Shown: positions 9,474 through 17,589 of the stretch, one piece after another
How the letters are laid out: every line of letters begins with the position of its first letter
Numbering within the stretch: position 1 is the first letter of the stretch
DNA from: Rhodobacterales bacterium HKCCE3408
Lineage (GTDB): Bacteria; Pseudomonadota; Alphaproteobacteria; Rhodobacterales; Rhodobacteraceae
Assembly (NCBI GenBank): GCA_015689705.1
Contig: WVSN01000004.1
Coordinates: 1 to 64,000, forward strand
Length of the DNA: 64,000 nt
Reading direction: 5' to 3'
Notes under the pieces: generated by a model
Database searches by the model: none
What the model was told of the DNA's origin: nothing
Seen by the model: the letters and a program-made list of their open reading frames with translations, nothing else
Position numbers and translations under genes: made by a program

Positions 9474-10016
9474 GTGATCCGTTCCGTCTGCGTGTTCTGC
9501 GGGTCCCGGTCGGGGCGCGACCCGGCCTACATCGCCGCGGCCGAGACGCTCGGGCAAGGACTGGCCGGGGCCGGCATCCGGCTGGTCTACGGCGCCGGTG
9601 ACGTGGGGCTGATGGGGGCCGTGGCGCGTGCCGCACAGGCCGCGGGGGGCGAGACATTCGGCGTGATCCCGGCCCATCTCATGGCGCTCGAGGTCGGCAA
9701 GAGCGACCTGACGAGCTTCGTCGTCACCGAGACGATGCACGAGCGCAAGAAGGTCATGTTCATGAACTCCGACGCGATCGTGGTGCTGCCCGGCGGCGCC
9801 GGGTCGCTGGACGAGTTCTTCGAGGTGCTGACCTGGGCGCAGCTCGGCCTGCACAGCAAGCCGATCCTGCTTCTGAACACGGCCGGCTACTGGGACCCGC
9901 TCGGCGCCCTGATCGACCACGTGGTCGACCAGGGCTTCGCCGATGCAAGCCTGAAATCGATGTTCCGAACCGTGCCGGACCCGGCCGAGTGCCTGGAGGC
10001 GCTGGCGGCCGGCTGA
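9474..10016 (+). CDS. LOG family protein (TIGR00730 type)
   Basis: Rossmann-fold protein of the lysine-decarboxylase-like/LOG family, 180 residues. In characterised members this fold hydrolyses nucleoside 5'-monophosphates to free base, releasing cytokinin-type bases in plants and microbes. Visible are the N-terminal VFCGSRSG strand-loop, GLMGAVARAAQ, and the family signature PGGAGSLDEFFE, where Ser replaces the more usual Thr. The GTG start is supported by AAGGAG 9 bases upstream. It is transcribed divergently from the LysM gene with about 107 bases between. Nucleotide specificity cannot be judged from sequence alone. Confidence 0.88.
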   Translation: MIRSVCVFCGSRSGRDPAYIAAAETLGQGLAGAGIRLVYGAGDVGLMGAVARAAQAAGGETFGVIPAHLMALEVGKSDLTSFVVTETMHERKKVMFMNSDAIVVLPGGAGSLDEFFEVLTWAQLGLHSKPILLLNTAGYWDPLGALIDHVVDQGFADASLKSMFRTVPDPAECLEALAAG

Positions 10017-10019
10017 CCG

Positions 10020-10472
10020 TTACGACGCCAGTTCGCTCTTCAGCCGGCTTTCGATCTCGTCGACGGGATGGTTGGTGAAATCCTTCGGGATCTCGGCCAC
10101 CACCCGGTTGGAGACCTCCTTGTGCAGGTCCTTGCGCAATTCGCCTAGGACATGCGGCGCGGCAGCGATGACCAGCCGGTCGAACGCGTTCTGCTGCGCG
10201 CGCCGGAACAGGATCTCGGCCAGATCGGCGGCGAAGCGGTCCTTGGCCAGCCGGTGCCAGTCGGTATCCTCCACCGACGACCGCTGGACGCGCGGCCCGT
10301 CGTTGAAGCGGCCGGGCCGGTTCGCGCTCTGGTCGCGATCCGGCGGGTTCACCTGCTCGGTCTCGCGGATGACCTCGAGATAGGGATCCTCGGCATCCGT
10401 CACGTTGCGCATGAACAGCGCCTTCTCGCCGTCCGCGATCAGCACCCAGGTTCCGTGCGACAGCTCGGTCAT
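10020..10472 (-). CDS. host attachment family protein
   Basis: A 150-residue soluble protein of the host-attachment/AtsA family, named after an Agrobacterium attachment gene though its molecular role is poorly known. Typical features seen are the N-terminal WVLIADGEKALFMRN strand, the central FAADLAEILFRRA helix, the nucleotide-fold-like LVIAAAPHVLGELR, and the conserved C-terminal KDFTNHPVDEIE. Its start overlaps the stop of the small upstream gene by 4 bases (ATGA), so the two form a coupled pair. A second, more divergent relative lies in the stress island at 29617. Confidence 0.85.
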   Translation of the reverse strand: MTELSHGTWVLIADGEKALFMRNVTDAEDPYLEVIRETEQVNPPDRDQSANRPGRFNDGPRVQRSSVEDTDWHRLAKDRFAADLAEILFRRAQQNAFDRLVIAAAPHVLGELRKDLHKEVSNRVVAEIPKDFTNHPVDEIESRLKSELAS

Positions 10473-10702
10473 TCGTCCTCTCCCGTGCCGTGATGGCCGC
10501 CGAGGTTGCCTTCGCCCTTCTCGTCGGACTTGGTCACCCGGGTGCGGCCACCGCCCTTCTCGGCCCGCTTCTCCTCGTCGCGCGTGCCGACCTTGCGTTC
10601 GAGATTGCCCTGCGCCCGGCCCTGCTGGCCCGGCGTCGCTTCGTCGGGCACGAAGTCGTCGGTTTCCTTCACGCCGTCTTTCGATCTGTGTCGCTCTGCC
10701 AT
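10469..10702 (-). CDS. small hydrophilic hypothetical protein
   Basis: A 77-residue protein made almost entirely of charged and small residues (Lys, Glu, Asp, Arg, Gly), with no hydrophobic core, so probably disordered. The start is well supported: AGGAGG lies about 7 bases before the ATG. It is coupled by a 4-base overlap to the host-attachment gene. No family was recognised. Confidence 0.72.
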   Translation of the reverse strand: MAERHRSKDGVKETDDFVPDEATPGQQGRAQGNLERKVGTRDEEKRAEKGGGRTRVTKSDEKGEGNLGGHHGTGEDE

Positions 10703-10756
10703 GTCGTCCTCCTGTTTACCGGAAAACGCCCCGGGCCCGGGCCGGGTTCCCGAACG

Positions 10757-10790
10757 AAAAACGCCGGGCGGGGCATCTGCCCCACCCGGC
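10757..10790 (-). terminator. Rho-independent terminator after sodB
   Basis: A 12-bp stem (10763-10774 with 10779-10790) and ATCT loop. Read on the minus strand its single mismatch becomes a G-U pair, and the stem is followed by five T residues (10761-10757). It sits 31 bases after the sodB stop and in the right orientation for it. Confidence 0.8.
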
Positions 10791-10821
10791 GCTTCGGATC
10801 GGATTGTCAGTCGTCCCACGT

Positions 10822-11421
10822 TTACATGCGCGAGGCGACGTTTTCCCAGTTCACCAGCTTGTCGAGGAAGTTCGACAGGTAGGCGGGGCGCTTGTTGCGG
10901 AAGTCGATGTAGTAGCTGTGCTCCCAGACGTCGCAGCCCAGAAGCGCGGTCTGGCCGAAGCAGAGCGGGTTCACGCCGTTTTCGGTCTTGGTGACCTTCA
11001 GGCTGCCGTCGGTGTCCTTCACCAGCCAGCACCAGCCCGAGCCGAACTGGCCCGCGCCCGCGGCGGAGAACTGCGACTTGAACTCGTCGACCGAACCGAA
11101 CGCGTCCTTGAGCGCGCTTTCCAGCTCGCCCGGCATCTTCTTCTCGCCCGGACCCATCATTTCCCAGAACTGGTTGTGGTTCCAGTATTGCGAGGCGTTG
11201 TTGAAGATGCCGTTCTGCGCGACAGCCTTCGAGTCGTAGGTGCCCTTGATGATCTCCTCGACCGATTTGCCTTCCCACTCGGTCCCGGCGATCGCCTTGT
11301 TGCCGTTGTCGACATAGGCCTTGTGGTGAATGTCGTGGTGATACTCGAGCGTTTCGCGGCTCATGCCGAGATCGGCGAGCGCGTCGTGCGAATACGGGAG
11401 ATCGGGAAGTTCGAATGCCAT
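10822..11421 (-). CDS. sodB: superoxide dismutase [Fe]
   Basis: Converts superoxide to oxygen and hydrogen peroxide in the cytoplasm. The protein is 199 residues, the normal length. Metal ligands are visible as H28 (LEYHH), H82 (WNHNQFW), D164 and H168 (DVWEHSYY). The Gln at 78 before WNH is the residue that marks iron-type rather than manganese-type enzymes. AGGAGG precedes the ATG. The gene has its own terminator and is probably monocistronic. Confidence 0.95.
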   Translation of the reverse strand: MAFELPDLPYSHDALADLGMSRETLEYHHDIHHKAYVDNGNKAIAGTEWEGKSVEEIIKGTYDSKAVAQNGIFNNASQYWNHNQFWEMMGPGEKKMPGELESALKDAFGSVDEFKSQFSAAGAGQFGSGWCWLVKDTDGSLKVTKTENGVNPLCFGQTALLGCDVWEHSYYIDFRNKRPAYLSNFLDKLVNWENVASRM

Positions 11422-11679
11422 TTGGGCCTCCTGTCAGCTTTGTTCGTTGGGTCTGACTTGTGGCGCGGGGGTACCTTGCGTCAAGGGGAACGGACAGAAA
11501 ACGCCGGTTTGAGCGGCTGAGTTTGCGGAATACCGGCTCCCGTGGTCAGGGCGCCGTCCACGACGCGCCAGAGTCCCCCGACGCCGGGTAAACGGGGCAC
11601 GTGTGGCCGAGGCCCGGCTACACCTTTCTGAAGATACCATTACCGGTCCCGGGACCGCGTGACTTCGACCCGGATGCGA

Positions 11680-12234
11680 TCAGAAGAAGCCGGGTCCCGA
11701 GCCCTCCGCCGCCGACGTGGCGAGCAGGTCAAAGACGTAGCGCGCGACCGAGCGGAAGCAGACGACGTGGATCGTATCGGGCCCCGCCATCCAGAACGCC
11801 GCGGGCACCTGCGCCATGCGGGTCCGGCGGATCTCGCCGTCCTCGAAGACGGCCATGTCGACCGGGCAGAGCTTGGCGATGACCTCGCGCGCCGCCGGCC
11901 CTTCGACGGCGAAAACGGCGCGGGCGTCCGATACGTTGGCGGCGAGGTGATGGGCGTCCTTCAGTTCCTTGTCGAGCTTTTCGACGATGCTGGCCGCGTC
12001 CTCATAGGCGCAGAGGATCAGAAGCTCGTCCGGCGACATCCAGGCGACGCCCTTGCCGAGCCCGCCATTGATGCGGCGCTGGCCCGGCAGGTCCTGTTTG
12101 GCGACCTTTTTCACCGCCGCGGCGATCTCCGCATGGTCACCGCGCAGGGTCACCATGCCCTGCAGCCCCATTTCCGTGACGCTGGCGATCCCGGCATGAG
12201 CCGCGCCGGGCAAGGCACTGACAGCGTTAGACAT
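11680..12234 (-). CDS. soxG: sarcosine oxidase subunit gamma
   Basis: Small subunit of the heterotetrameric sarcosine oxidase, which demethylates sarcosine to glycine and passes the methyl carbon to tetrahydrofolate. 184 residues. Family features include GQRRINGGLGKGVAWMSPDELLIL in the first half and a GcvT-like C-terminal fold. It is the last gene of the soxDAG block and its start overlaps the end of soxA by 8 bases. Confidence 0.92.
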   Translation of the reverse strand: MSNAVSALPGAAHAGIASVTEMGLQGMVTLRGDHAEIAAAVKKVAKQDLPGQRRINGGLGKGVAWMSPDELLILCAYEDAASIVEKLDKELKDAHHLAANVSDARAVFAVEGPAAREVIAKLCPVDMAVFEDGEIRRTRMAQVPAAFWMAGPDTIHVVCFRSVARYVFDLLATSAAEGSGPGFF

Positions 12235-15169
12235 TCTGCTTCTCCCCCTCGGGGTCGTAGAAGACCGCGTTGACGATCTTCGCCTTCACCGTGCCGCCGC
12301 TGACCGTGTTGAACGCGATCTCCTCGTCCATCCGGTCGGGGCCGTGCAGGACGAGCCCCATCGCGATCCCGCGGCCGAGAGTGGGCGAGTAATAGGTCGA
12401 GGTGACGCGCCCCTGGACCGCGCCCTGCCCGTTTGCGTTCGTGCCGTCGGCCACGGCGTAGGATCCATCCGGCAGGACCGAGCCGTCGAGCGTCTCAAGC
12501 CCGACGAGCTTCCAGCGCTCCGGGTCGGTCATGTGCGAGCGTTCCTGCGCCCGCTTGCCGATGTAGTCGTCCTTCTTCTTCGAGATCGCCCAGTCGAGGC
12601 CAAGATCCTGCGGGATCACCGTCCCGTCGGTCTCGTCGCCGATCATGATGAAGCCCTTCTCGGCCCGCATGACGTGCAGCGCCTCGGTGCCGTAGGGCGT
12701 GATCCCGAACTCAGCGCCCGCTTCGGCCAGCGCGTCCCAGAAGGCCAGCCCCTGCGAGGCCGGCACCGCGATCTCGAAACTGAGCTCGCCCGAGAAACTG
12801 ATCCGGAACACCCGCGCGTCGAACCCGCCGAGCGTGCCCTCGGCATAGGTCATGAACGGCAGCGTCTCGGCCGAGACGTCCATTCCGCCGAGCTTCTCCA
12901 GCACCGCGCGCGCCTTCGGTCCGACGACGCCGATCTGCGCCCATTGCTCGGTCACGTTCGCGGTGTAGACCTTCCAGTCCCACCACTCGGTCTGAAGCCA
13001 TTCCTCCATATGCGCGTGGATCCGGTCCGCGCCACCGGTCGTGGTGTGGGCGAGGAAGGTGTCGTCGTCGAGACGGACGACGACGCCGTCATCCATCAGG
13101 AACCCGTTTTCCGAGCACATCAGGCCGTAGCGGCATTTGCCCGGTTTCAGACTGCTCATCATGTTGGTGTAGAGCATGTCCATGAACTGGCCGGCATCGG
13201 GCCCTTTCACCAGGATCTTGCCGAGGGTCGAGGCGTCCAGAAGGCCGACACCGCTGCGCGTGGCGTTGATCTCGCGATTGACCGCGTCGCGGTGGCTCTC
13301 GCCCGCTTTCGGGAAGCAGTAGGGCCGGCGCCAGTGTCCGACGGGTTCCCAGTGCGCACCGGCGGCTTCGTGGCGGGAATGGATCGGCGTCCGGCGGAGC
13401 GGCTGGAAGATCTCGCCCCGCGCCTCGCCCGCGATCGCGCCCATCGAGATCGGGGTATAGGGCGGCCGGAAGGTCGTCGTGCCGGTCTGGGGGATCGGCT
13501 GGCCGAGCGCATCGGACAGAACCGCCAGACCGTTGATGTTGCTCAGTTTCCCCTGGTCTGTCGCCATGCCGAGCGTGGTGTAGCGCTTGGTGTGCTCGAC
13601 GCTTTCGTAGCCTTCCTGCGCGGCGAGTTGCACGTCCGACACCTTCACGTCGTTCTGGTAGTCGAGCCACATCTTCAGGCGTTTGTCGGCGCTCGCGCCC
13701 TCGGGCATCATCCAGACGGGCCGGAGTGGGGTCTCCTCGGGGGCCTCGGCGCCATCGAGGATCGCCGGCAGCGTCAGGTCACCGGCAGCGGCCCCGACGA
13801 CCGACACGCTCGGCGCGCCGTCATGACCGACCGGCGCGCGGGACGGATCCGGCGCGAAGAAGGCGCGCTCTGCGTCCCAGGTCAGCTTGCCGCCGGTATG
13901 CGACCAGAGATGGACGACCGGGGACCAGCCGCCGGACATGGCGATGGCGTCGCAGGGCAGCGTCTCGAGCGTCGCGCCCTCGCCGGCCTGGGCGCAGAGT
14001 TCCACGCCGGTGACGCGCTTGCCGCCCTGGACCTTCGCGATCCCGGTGCCGGTCTTGACCATGATGCCCGCCGCGCGGGCGGCCTGAGGCAGCGCGCCAT
14101 TGGCTTCGGGGCGCGCGTCGACGATTGCCGGGACGACGAGCCCGGCCTCCCTGACCGCAAGCGCTGTGCGGTAGGCGTCGTCGTTGTTCGTCACGACGAC
14201 CACGCGGTCGCCGGGGCTGACGCCGTAATCGACGATGTAGTCGCGCACGGCCGAGGCCAGCATGACGCCCGGAATGTCGTTCCCGGCGAAGCTGAGCGGG
14301 CGTTCGATCGCGCCGGTCGCCGTCACGACATGACCGGCCCGGATCCGCCAGAGCCGGTGCCGCGGGCCCTGTTTCGCCGGCGCGTGGTCGGTCAGGCGCT
14401 CGTAGCCGATGACATAGCCGTGGTCGTAGATACCGGCGGCCATGCAGCGGCGGCGCATCCGGACATTATCCATCCTTTCAAGGGCTTCAACGGTGTCGTT
14501 GATCCAGTCGGCGACCGGCTTGCCATCGACGGTGCCGCCGTCGACCGGGCTGCGCCCGCCCCAGTGCGGCGTCTGTTCGAGGACCAGGACCCGTTTGCCT
14601 TCCTTCGCCGCCTGGAGCGCGGCGTTCAGACCGGCCACGCCGCCGCCGACGACGAGCACGTCGCAGAAGGCGTAGAAATGCTCGTAGCGGTCGGCGTCGC
14701 GGTCCTTCGGCGCCTTGCCGAGACCGGCGGCCTTGCGGATCACCGGCTCGAAGACGTGCTTCCAGAAGGCGCGCGGGTGGATGAAGGTCTTGTAGTAGAA
14801 CCCGGCCGGGAACAGCTTCGGGACGAGCGCGTTCACAGCCCCGATGTCGAACTCGAGCGAGGGCCAGTGGTTCTGGCTTTCTGCGATCAGGCCGTCGAAC
14901 AGCTCGGCCGTTGTAGCGCGTTGATTAGGCTCGAATTTCGCGCCCTTGCCGAGGCCGACGAGCGCGTTCGGCTCTTCCACGCCGCTGGCGACGATGCCGC
15001 GGGGGCGGTGGTATTTGAAACTGCGGCCGACAAGCGTCTGGTCGTTGGCCAGCAGCGCGGAGGCGAGCGTGTCGCCGGGGTGACCGCGCAACCACTTGTC
15101 GTTCCATTGGAATTTCAGGGTTTCGGACCGGTCGATCAGGCGACCGCCGGATTTCAGGCGCGTGCTCAT
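12227..15169 (-). CDS. soxA: sarcosine oxidase subunit alpha
   Basis: Large subunit, 980 residues. It begins with a ferredoxin-like 2Fe-2S-type fold region (FQWNDKWLRGHPGDTLASAL), then an NAD-binding Rossmann domain (VLVVGGGVAGLNAALQAA, about residues 170-190), a middle disulfide-oxidoreductase-like domain, and a C-terminal aminomethyltransferase (GcvT-like) domain from about residue 600 that transfers the methyl-derived carbon to tetrahydrofolate. The ATG at 15169 overlaps the soxD stop (TGATG). A GTG one codon earlier is possible. Confidence 0.94.
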   Translation of the reverse strand: MSTRLKSGGRLIDRSETLKFQWNDKWLRGHPGDTLASALLANDQTLVGRSFKYHRPRGIVASGVEEPNALVGLGKGAKFEPNQRATTAELFDGLIAESQNHWPSLEFDIGAVNALVPKLFPAGFYYKTFIHPRAFWKHVFEPVIRKAAGLGKAPKDRDADRYEHFYAFCDVLVVGGGVAGLNAALQAAKEGKRVLVLEQTPHWGGRSPVDGGTVDGKPVADWINDTVEALERMDNVRMRRRCMAAGIYDHGYVIGYERLTDHAPAKQGPRHRLWRIRAGHVVTATGAIERPLSFAGNDIPGVMLASAVRDYIVDYGVSPGDRVVVVTNNDDAYRTALAVREAGLVVPAIVDARPEANGALPQAARAAGIMVKTGTGIAKVQGGKRVTGVELCAQAGEGATLETLPCDAIAMSGGWSPVVHLWSHTGGKLTWDAERAFFAPDPSRAPVGHDGAPSVSVVGAAAGDLTLPAILDGAEAPEETPLRPVWMMPEGASADKRLKMWLDYQNDVKVSDVQLAAQEGYESVEHTKRYTTLGMATDQGKLSNINGLAVLSDALGQPIPQTGTTTFRPPYTPISMGAIAGEARGEIFQPLRRTPIHSRHEAAGAHWEPVGHWRRPYCFPKAGESHRDAVNREINATRSGVGLLDASTLGKILVKGPDAGQFMDMLYTNMMSSLKPGKCRYGLMCSENGFLMDDGVVVRLDDDTFLAHTTTGGADRIHAHMEEWLQTEWWDWKVYTANVTEQWAQIGVVGPKARAVLEKLGGMDVSAETLPFMTYAEGTLGGFDARVFRISFSGELSFEIAVPASQGLAFWDALAEAGAEFGITPYGTEALHVMRAEKGFIMIGDETDGTVIPQDLGLDWAISKKKDDYIGKRAQERSHMTDPERWKLVGLETLDGSVLPDGSYAVADGTNANGQGAVQGRVTSTYYSPTLGRGIAMGLVLHGPDRMDEEIAFNTVSGGTVKAKIVNAVFYDPEGEKQNV

Positions 15170-15486
15170 CACCCTCTCCAGCCGGGGCGTTTATCGTCTA
15201 TTTTCAACAGGATGTCCTTCGGCGGCTCGGTCGTCTGGGCCGAGTAGGTGCCGAAGACCTCGAGCGTGACCGTGCAGCGGGCCGCATGGAACCATTTCCC
15301 GCAGCCATTGGCATGCCGCCAGCGCTCGAAATGGACACCCTTGGGGTTCTTCCGAAGGAAGAGATATCCTTCGAAATCAGCATCTTCCGAGCCGGGACCG
15401 ACGCGCTTGAGATGCGCCTCGCCGCCGGGGGCGAGCTCGGTCTCCTCGGCGGCGACGCCGCAATTGGGACAGGTCAGCAGCAGCAT
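15169..15486 (-). CDS. soxD: sarcosine oxidase subunit delta
   Basis: A 105-residue zinc-binding subunit. The N-terminal CPNCG pair (C6, C9) and a downstream His/Cys pair in KWFHAARC provide metal ligands. The family segment GYLFLRKNPKGVHFERWRH is present. The ATG at 15486 follows a GGAGAG ribosome site and gives the normal length; an open frame upstream adds 44 residues unlike the family and was not used. It overlaps soxA. Confidence 0.93.
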   Translation of the reverse strand: MLLLTCPNCGVAAEETELAPGGEAHLKRVGPGSEDADFEGYLFLRKNPKGVHFERWRHANGCGKWFHAARCTVTLEVFGTYSAQTTEPPKDILLKIDDKRPGWRG

Positions 15487-15663
15487 GTGAGGCGCTCTCC
15501 GGAGGCGTATGCATCCCGTATGGGTTTCGGTATGCATCCCGTATGCCTGGTTGTTAACGGGACGTTTCGACCCGGCCGGCTGTCGGTCGGCCGGACATGC
15601 AAAAGGCGGCCCCGGCACGGGACCGCCTGACAGATCGCGACGGGCGCCTCGCGGCGGCCGGCG

Positions 15664-15870
15664 TCACTCGCTTTCGACGTCGCCCTCGACCGTGCCGACG
15701 CCCGGCACTTCGATGCTGACATCGGGCTCGTCGGTCGACGGAACCTCGCCGCCGAGGAAGAACCACAGCAGGACGGCAAGCGCCACGACGAGCGCCCCGA
15801 CGAGAAATGCCAGGATGCCGACGCCGCCGCTGCCGGTCTTGGTGTCGTGAGGTGTCGAGTCGTTGGACAT
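15664..15870 (-). CDS. small single-helix membrane protein
   Basis: 68 residues: a short polar N terminus, one membrane helix (about residues 17-41, VGILAFLVGALVVALAVLLWF) and an acidic C-terminal tail. The start was set at the ATG preceded by GGGAGA. The layout resembles the 98-residue protein encoded at 16367-16663, so the two may be distant relatives. No family recognised. It lies between soxD and soxB. Confidence 0.65.
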   Translation of the reverse strand: MSNDSTPHDTKTGSGGVGILAFLVGALVVALAVLLWFFLGGEVPSTDEPDVSIEVPGVGTVEGDVESE

Positions 15871-15952
15871 GGCGATGTCTCCCGCGTTTGTTCCAAGTCC
15901 TTGGAAACGCATACGAGAGCCATCGGGTTCCGGAGAATTCCGCGCTGCGGCA

Positions 15953-16303
15953 TCACGCGTCCTCCTTCGGCGGAAGCGCCGCCGCATTGGCAAGCGCCAG
16001 ACGCGTCAGCGCCAGCCGCGCGTCATCGTCGGCGAAGGCGTCCATGTCGCATTCCACCATGCCGCCCATCGGCCGGCCGGTGAAGGACAACGGCGCCGCG
16101 CCGGGAATGGCGAGCGCCTCGGCCTCGGCCGGTTTGCCGACGCGGAACATCGCGCCGCCCTTGTGGACGCCGCAGATCATGTTGCCGGACAACTGGAAGC
16201 ACAGGCCGCCGAACATCTTCCGTTCGGTCAGCCGGGTGGGTTCGGCGCCAAGCGCGGCGAGGTCGTCGCGCATCTGGTCGGCCATGCCGGGATCGAAGGC
16301 CAT
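15953..16303 (-). CDS. TfoX/Sxy family protein (N-terminal domain)
   Basis: 116 residues matching the TfoX N-terminal domain: TERKMFGGLCFQLSGNMICG followed by the AMFRVG strand and a C-terminal WxP-less helix. In gammaproteobacteria TfoX/Sxy activates competence genes. Stand-alone N-terminal domains like this are widespread in alphaproteobacteria with no proven role, so competence should not be assumed. It is one of the genes inserted between soxB and soxD. Confidence 0.85.
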   Translation of the reverse strand: MAFDPGMADQMRDDLAALGAEPTRLTERKMFGGLCFQLSGNMICGVHKGGAMFRVGKPAEAEALAIPGAAPLSFTGRPMGGMVECDMDAFADDDARLALTRLALANAAALPPKEDA

Positions 16304-16328
16304 CAGGCGGCCCTCCCCGGCAAACGGA

Positions 16329-16353
16329 CCGGGCCGCCGCGCGGGCGGCCCGG
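16329..16353 (-). terminator. possible terminator hairpin
   Basis: A perfect 10-bp GC-only inverted repeat (16329-16338 with 16344-16353, 5-base loop) just after the stop of the 98-residue membrane protein gene. The downstream tract on the minus strand has only a short T run, so intrinsic termination would be weak. Confidence 0.45.
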
Positions 16354-16366
16354 GATCTGGACGGCG

Positions 16367-16663
16367 TTACTGGTCGGCCGCGGGAGCGGTGTCTTCGACG
16401 CCCGGAGCCGTGGTAGCGCCGGCTGCCGGAGCGGTGTCGTCGACGACAGGTGCGGCGTCGAGCGTTGCAGGCGCACTGTCGCCGGCCGCGTCAGGCGCGA
16501 CGGCGCCGGAACTGGTCGACCCGTCGCCGGAGAAGATGGCGAAGAGAATACCAAGCGCGATGACCGCGCCGCCGATGACGAGGGCGAAGGTCGCGCCGCC
16601 GCCCGTGGACGCCTCGTAACGCTGGCGGTTGCGGTCGGTTGCGTAGTCGAACTGGTCGGCCAT
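16367..16663 (-). CDS. small membrane-anchored protein with acidic Ala/Pro-rich tail
   Basis: 98 residues. A polar N terminus (MADQFDYATDRNRQRYEAS) is followed by one membrane helix (about residues 24-44) and an Ala/Asp/Pro/Thr repeat tail likely to sit outside the membrane. AGGAGG lies 6 bases before the ATG, making the start secure. No family recognised. Confidence 0.7.
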   Translation of the reverse strand: MADQFDYATDRNRQRYEASTGGGATFALVIGGAVIALGILFAIFSGDGSTSSGAVAPDAAGDSAPATLDAAPVVDDTAPAAGATTAPGVEDTAPAADQ

Positions 16664-16882
16664 GGGAAACCTCCTTTGGCTGGTCCGAATGCAGCCAATG
16701 AGGGGTGTCCGGGGCGCGGAATCCAGAAGCGGGTTTCCGCTGCGCGGCCGGTTGCCCGGCGCGGCCGCGCGATGCGCCAAACGTTGCCGAGCGCGGTTGG
16801 ACCGGCCAAAACCGGCGCATCGGCCAGCGCGGTGTTCGGCAGGCTTTGGCCGGGCGCGGAAACGACTCTCACGAACGCGTGA

Positions 16883-17374
16883 TCAGACATCGGCGCCCCC
16901 GGTCAGACAGCGGGCCATGAGGTCGCGCAGCGACGCGGCGTCGGCGACGGGCATCGTCAGCAGAGTCGCGCCGCCGGCCTCGATCGACAGCGTGTCGGCC
17001 TGGCCGAGCGCGAGCCAGACCACGTCGGCCTCGGGGAAGCCCCGGCCCGCATCGATCAGCGCGCTGCCCTCGATCGGCCGGGCGGTCATCTGCCCGGCGA
17101 GGAGAAGCCGGCCATCGAGCGTCACGCGCATTTCCGGCGGCTGCTCCGAGGCGGCAGGCAGACGGTCGGCGTAGATACGGATGAAATCCGGCGTGGCGCG
17201 GGTCTGGCTGAGGATCACGGTCGCGCTGCCGACGGGCCGGATCGCCCGGCATTCCTCGACGTCCGAGACGTAGGACACAGCGAAGCCGTCGGCACTGCCG
17301 AGCGCGGCCGTGCGCGGCCCGGAGGCGCAGGCGGCAAGGAGCGGCAGGGCGACGAGAGCGGCGAGACGTGCTAT
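16883..17374 (-). CDS. putative lipoprotein, start codon unclear
   Basis: The frame encodes a signal peptide with a lipobox (LAALVALPLLAAC) and about 140 residues of a secreted domain containing SVDVEECRAIRPVG-like and DGRLLLAGQMTARPIEG segments. No ATG, GTG or TTG is found near the signal peptide in this frame; the position given is an ATA codon where the signal peptide would begin. A non-canonical start, a much earlier start, or a frameshift between this frame and the neighbouring one (which has two ATGs then a stop) are all possible. No function recognised. Confidence 0.5.
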   Translation of the reverse strand: MARLAALVALPLLAACASGPRTAALGSADGFAVSYVSDVEECRAIRPVGSATVILSQTRATPDFIRIYADRLPAASEQPPEMRVTLDGRLLLAGQMTARPIEGSALIDAGRGFPEADVVWLALGQADTLSIEAGGATLLTMPVADAASLRDLMARCLTGGADV

Positions 17375-17383
17375 GCTGCGGCC

Positions 17384-17584
17384 ATGACCATGAACACGAT
17401 TGCCTTCATTCTGCTGCTGGCCGCCATCGTGGTGGCGCTGGTCTTGGCGCGCAAGTCGCGCGTCGCCGAGGCGCAGCGCATCCGCGAGCACCGGCCGCAC
17501 GCGCCCGGTGCCGGGCATGACCAGGGCTCGGTCGCGCGCAGCATCAGCTCCGGCTACACCGGAAGCGGCGGAGACGGCGCCTAG
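17384..17584 (+). CDS. small single-helix membrane protein
   Basis: 66 residues with an N-terminal membrane helix (about residues 4-21, NTIAFILLLAAIVVALVLA) and a basic, Gly/Ser-ending tail. It is the only plus-strand gene inside the sox region. It starts 10 bases from the assumed start of the divergent lipoprotein gene and ends 6 bases before the convergent soxB stop. No family recognised; it could be spurious. Confidence 0.45.
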   Translation: MTMNTIAFILLLAAIVVALVLARKSRVAEAQRIREHRPHAPGAGHDQGSVARSISSGYTGSGGDGA

Positions 17585-17589
17585 ACGCA

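Noticed and set aside
12344-15247. Open frame of 967 codons on the plus strand
   Set aside because: Mirror of soxA, which has clear family motifs on the other strand.
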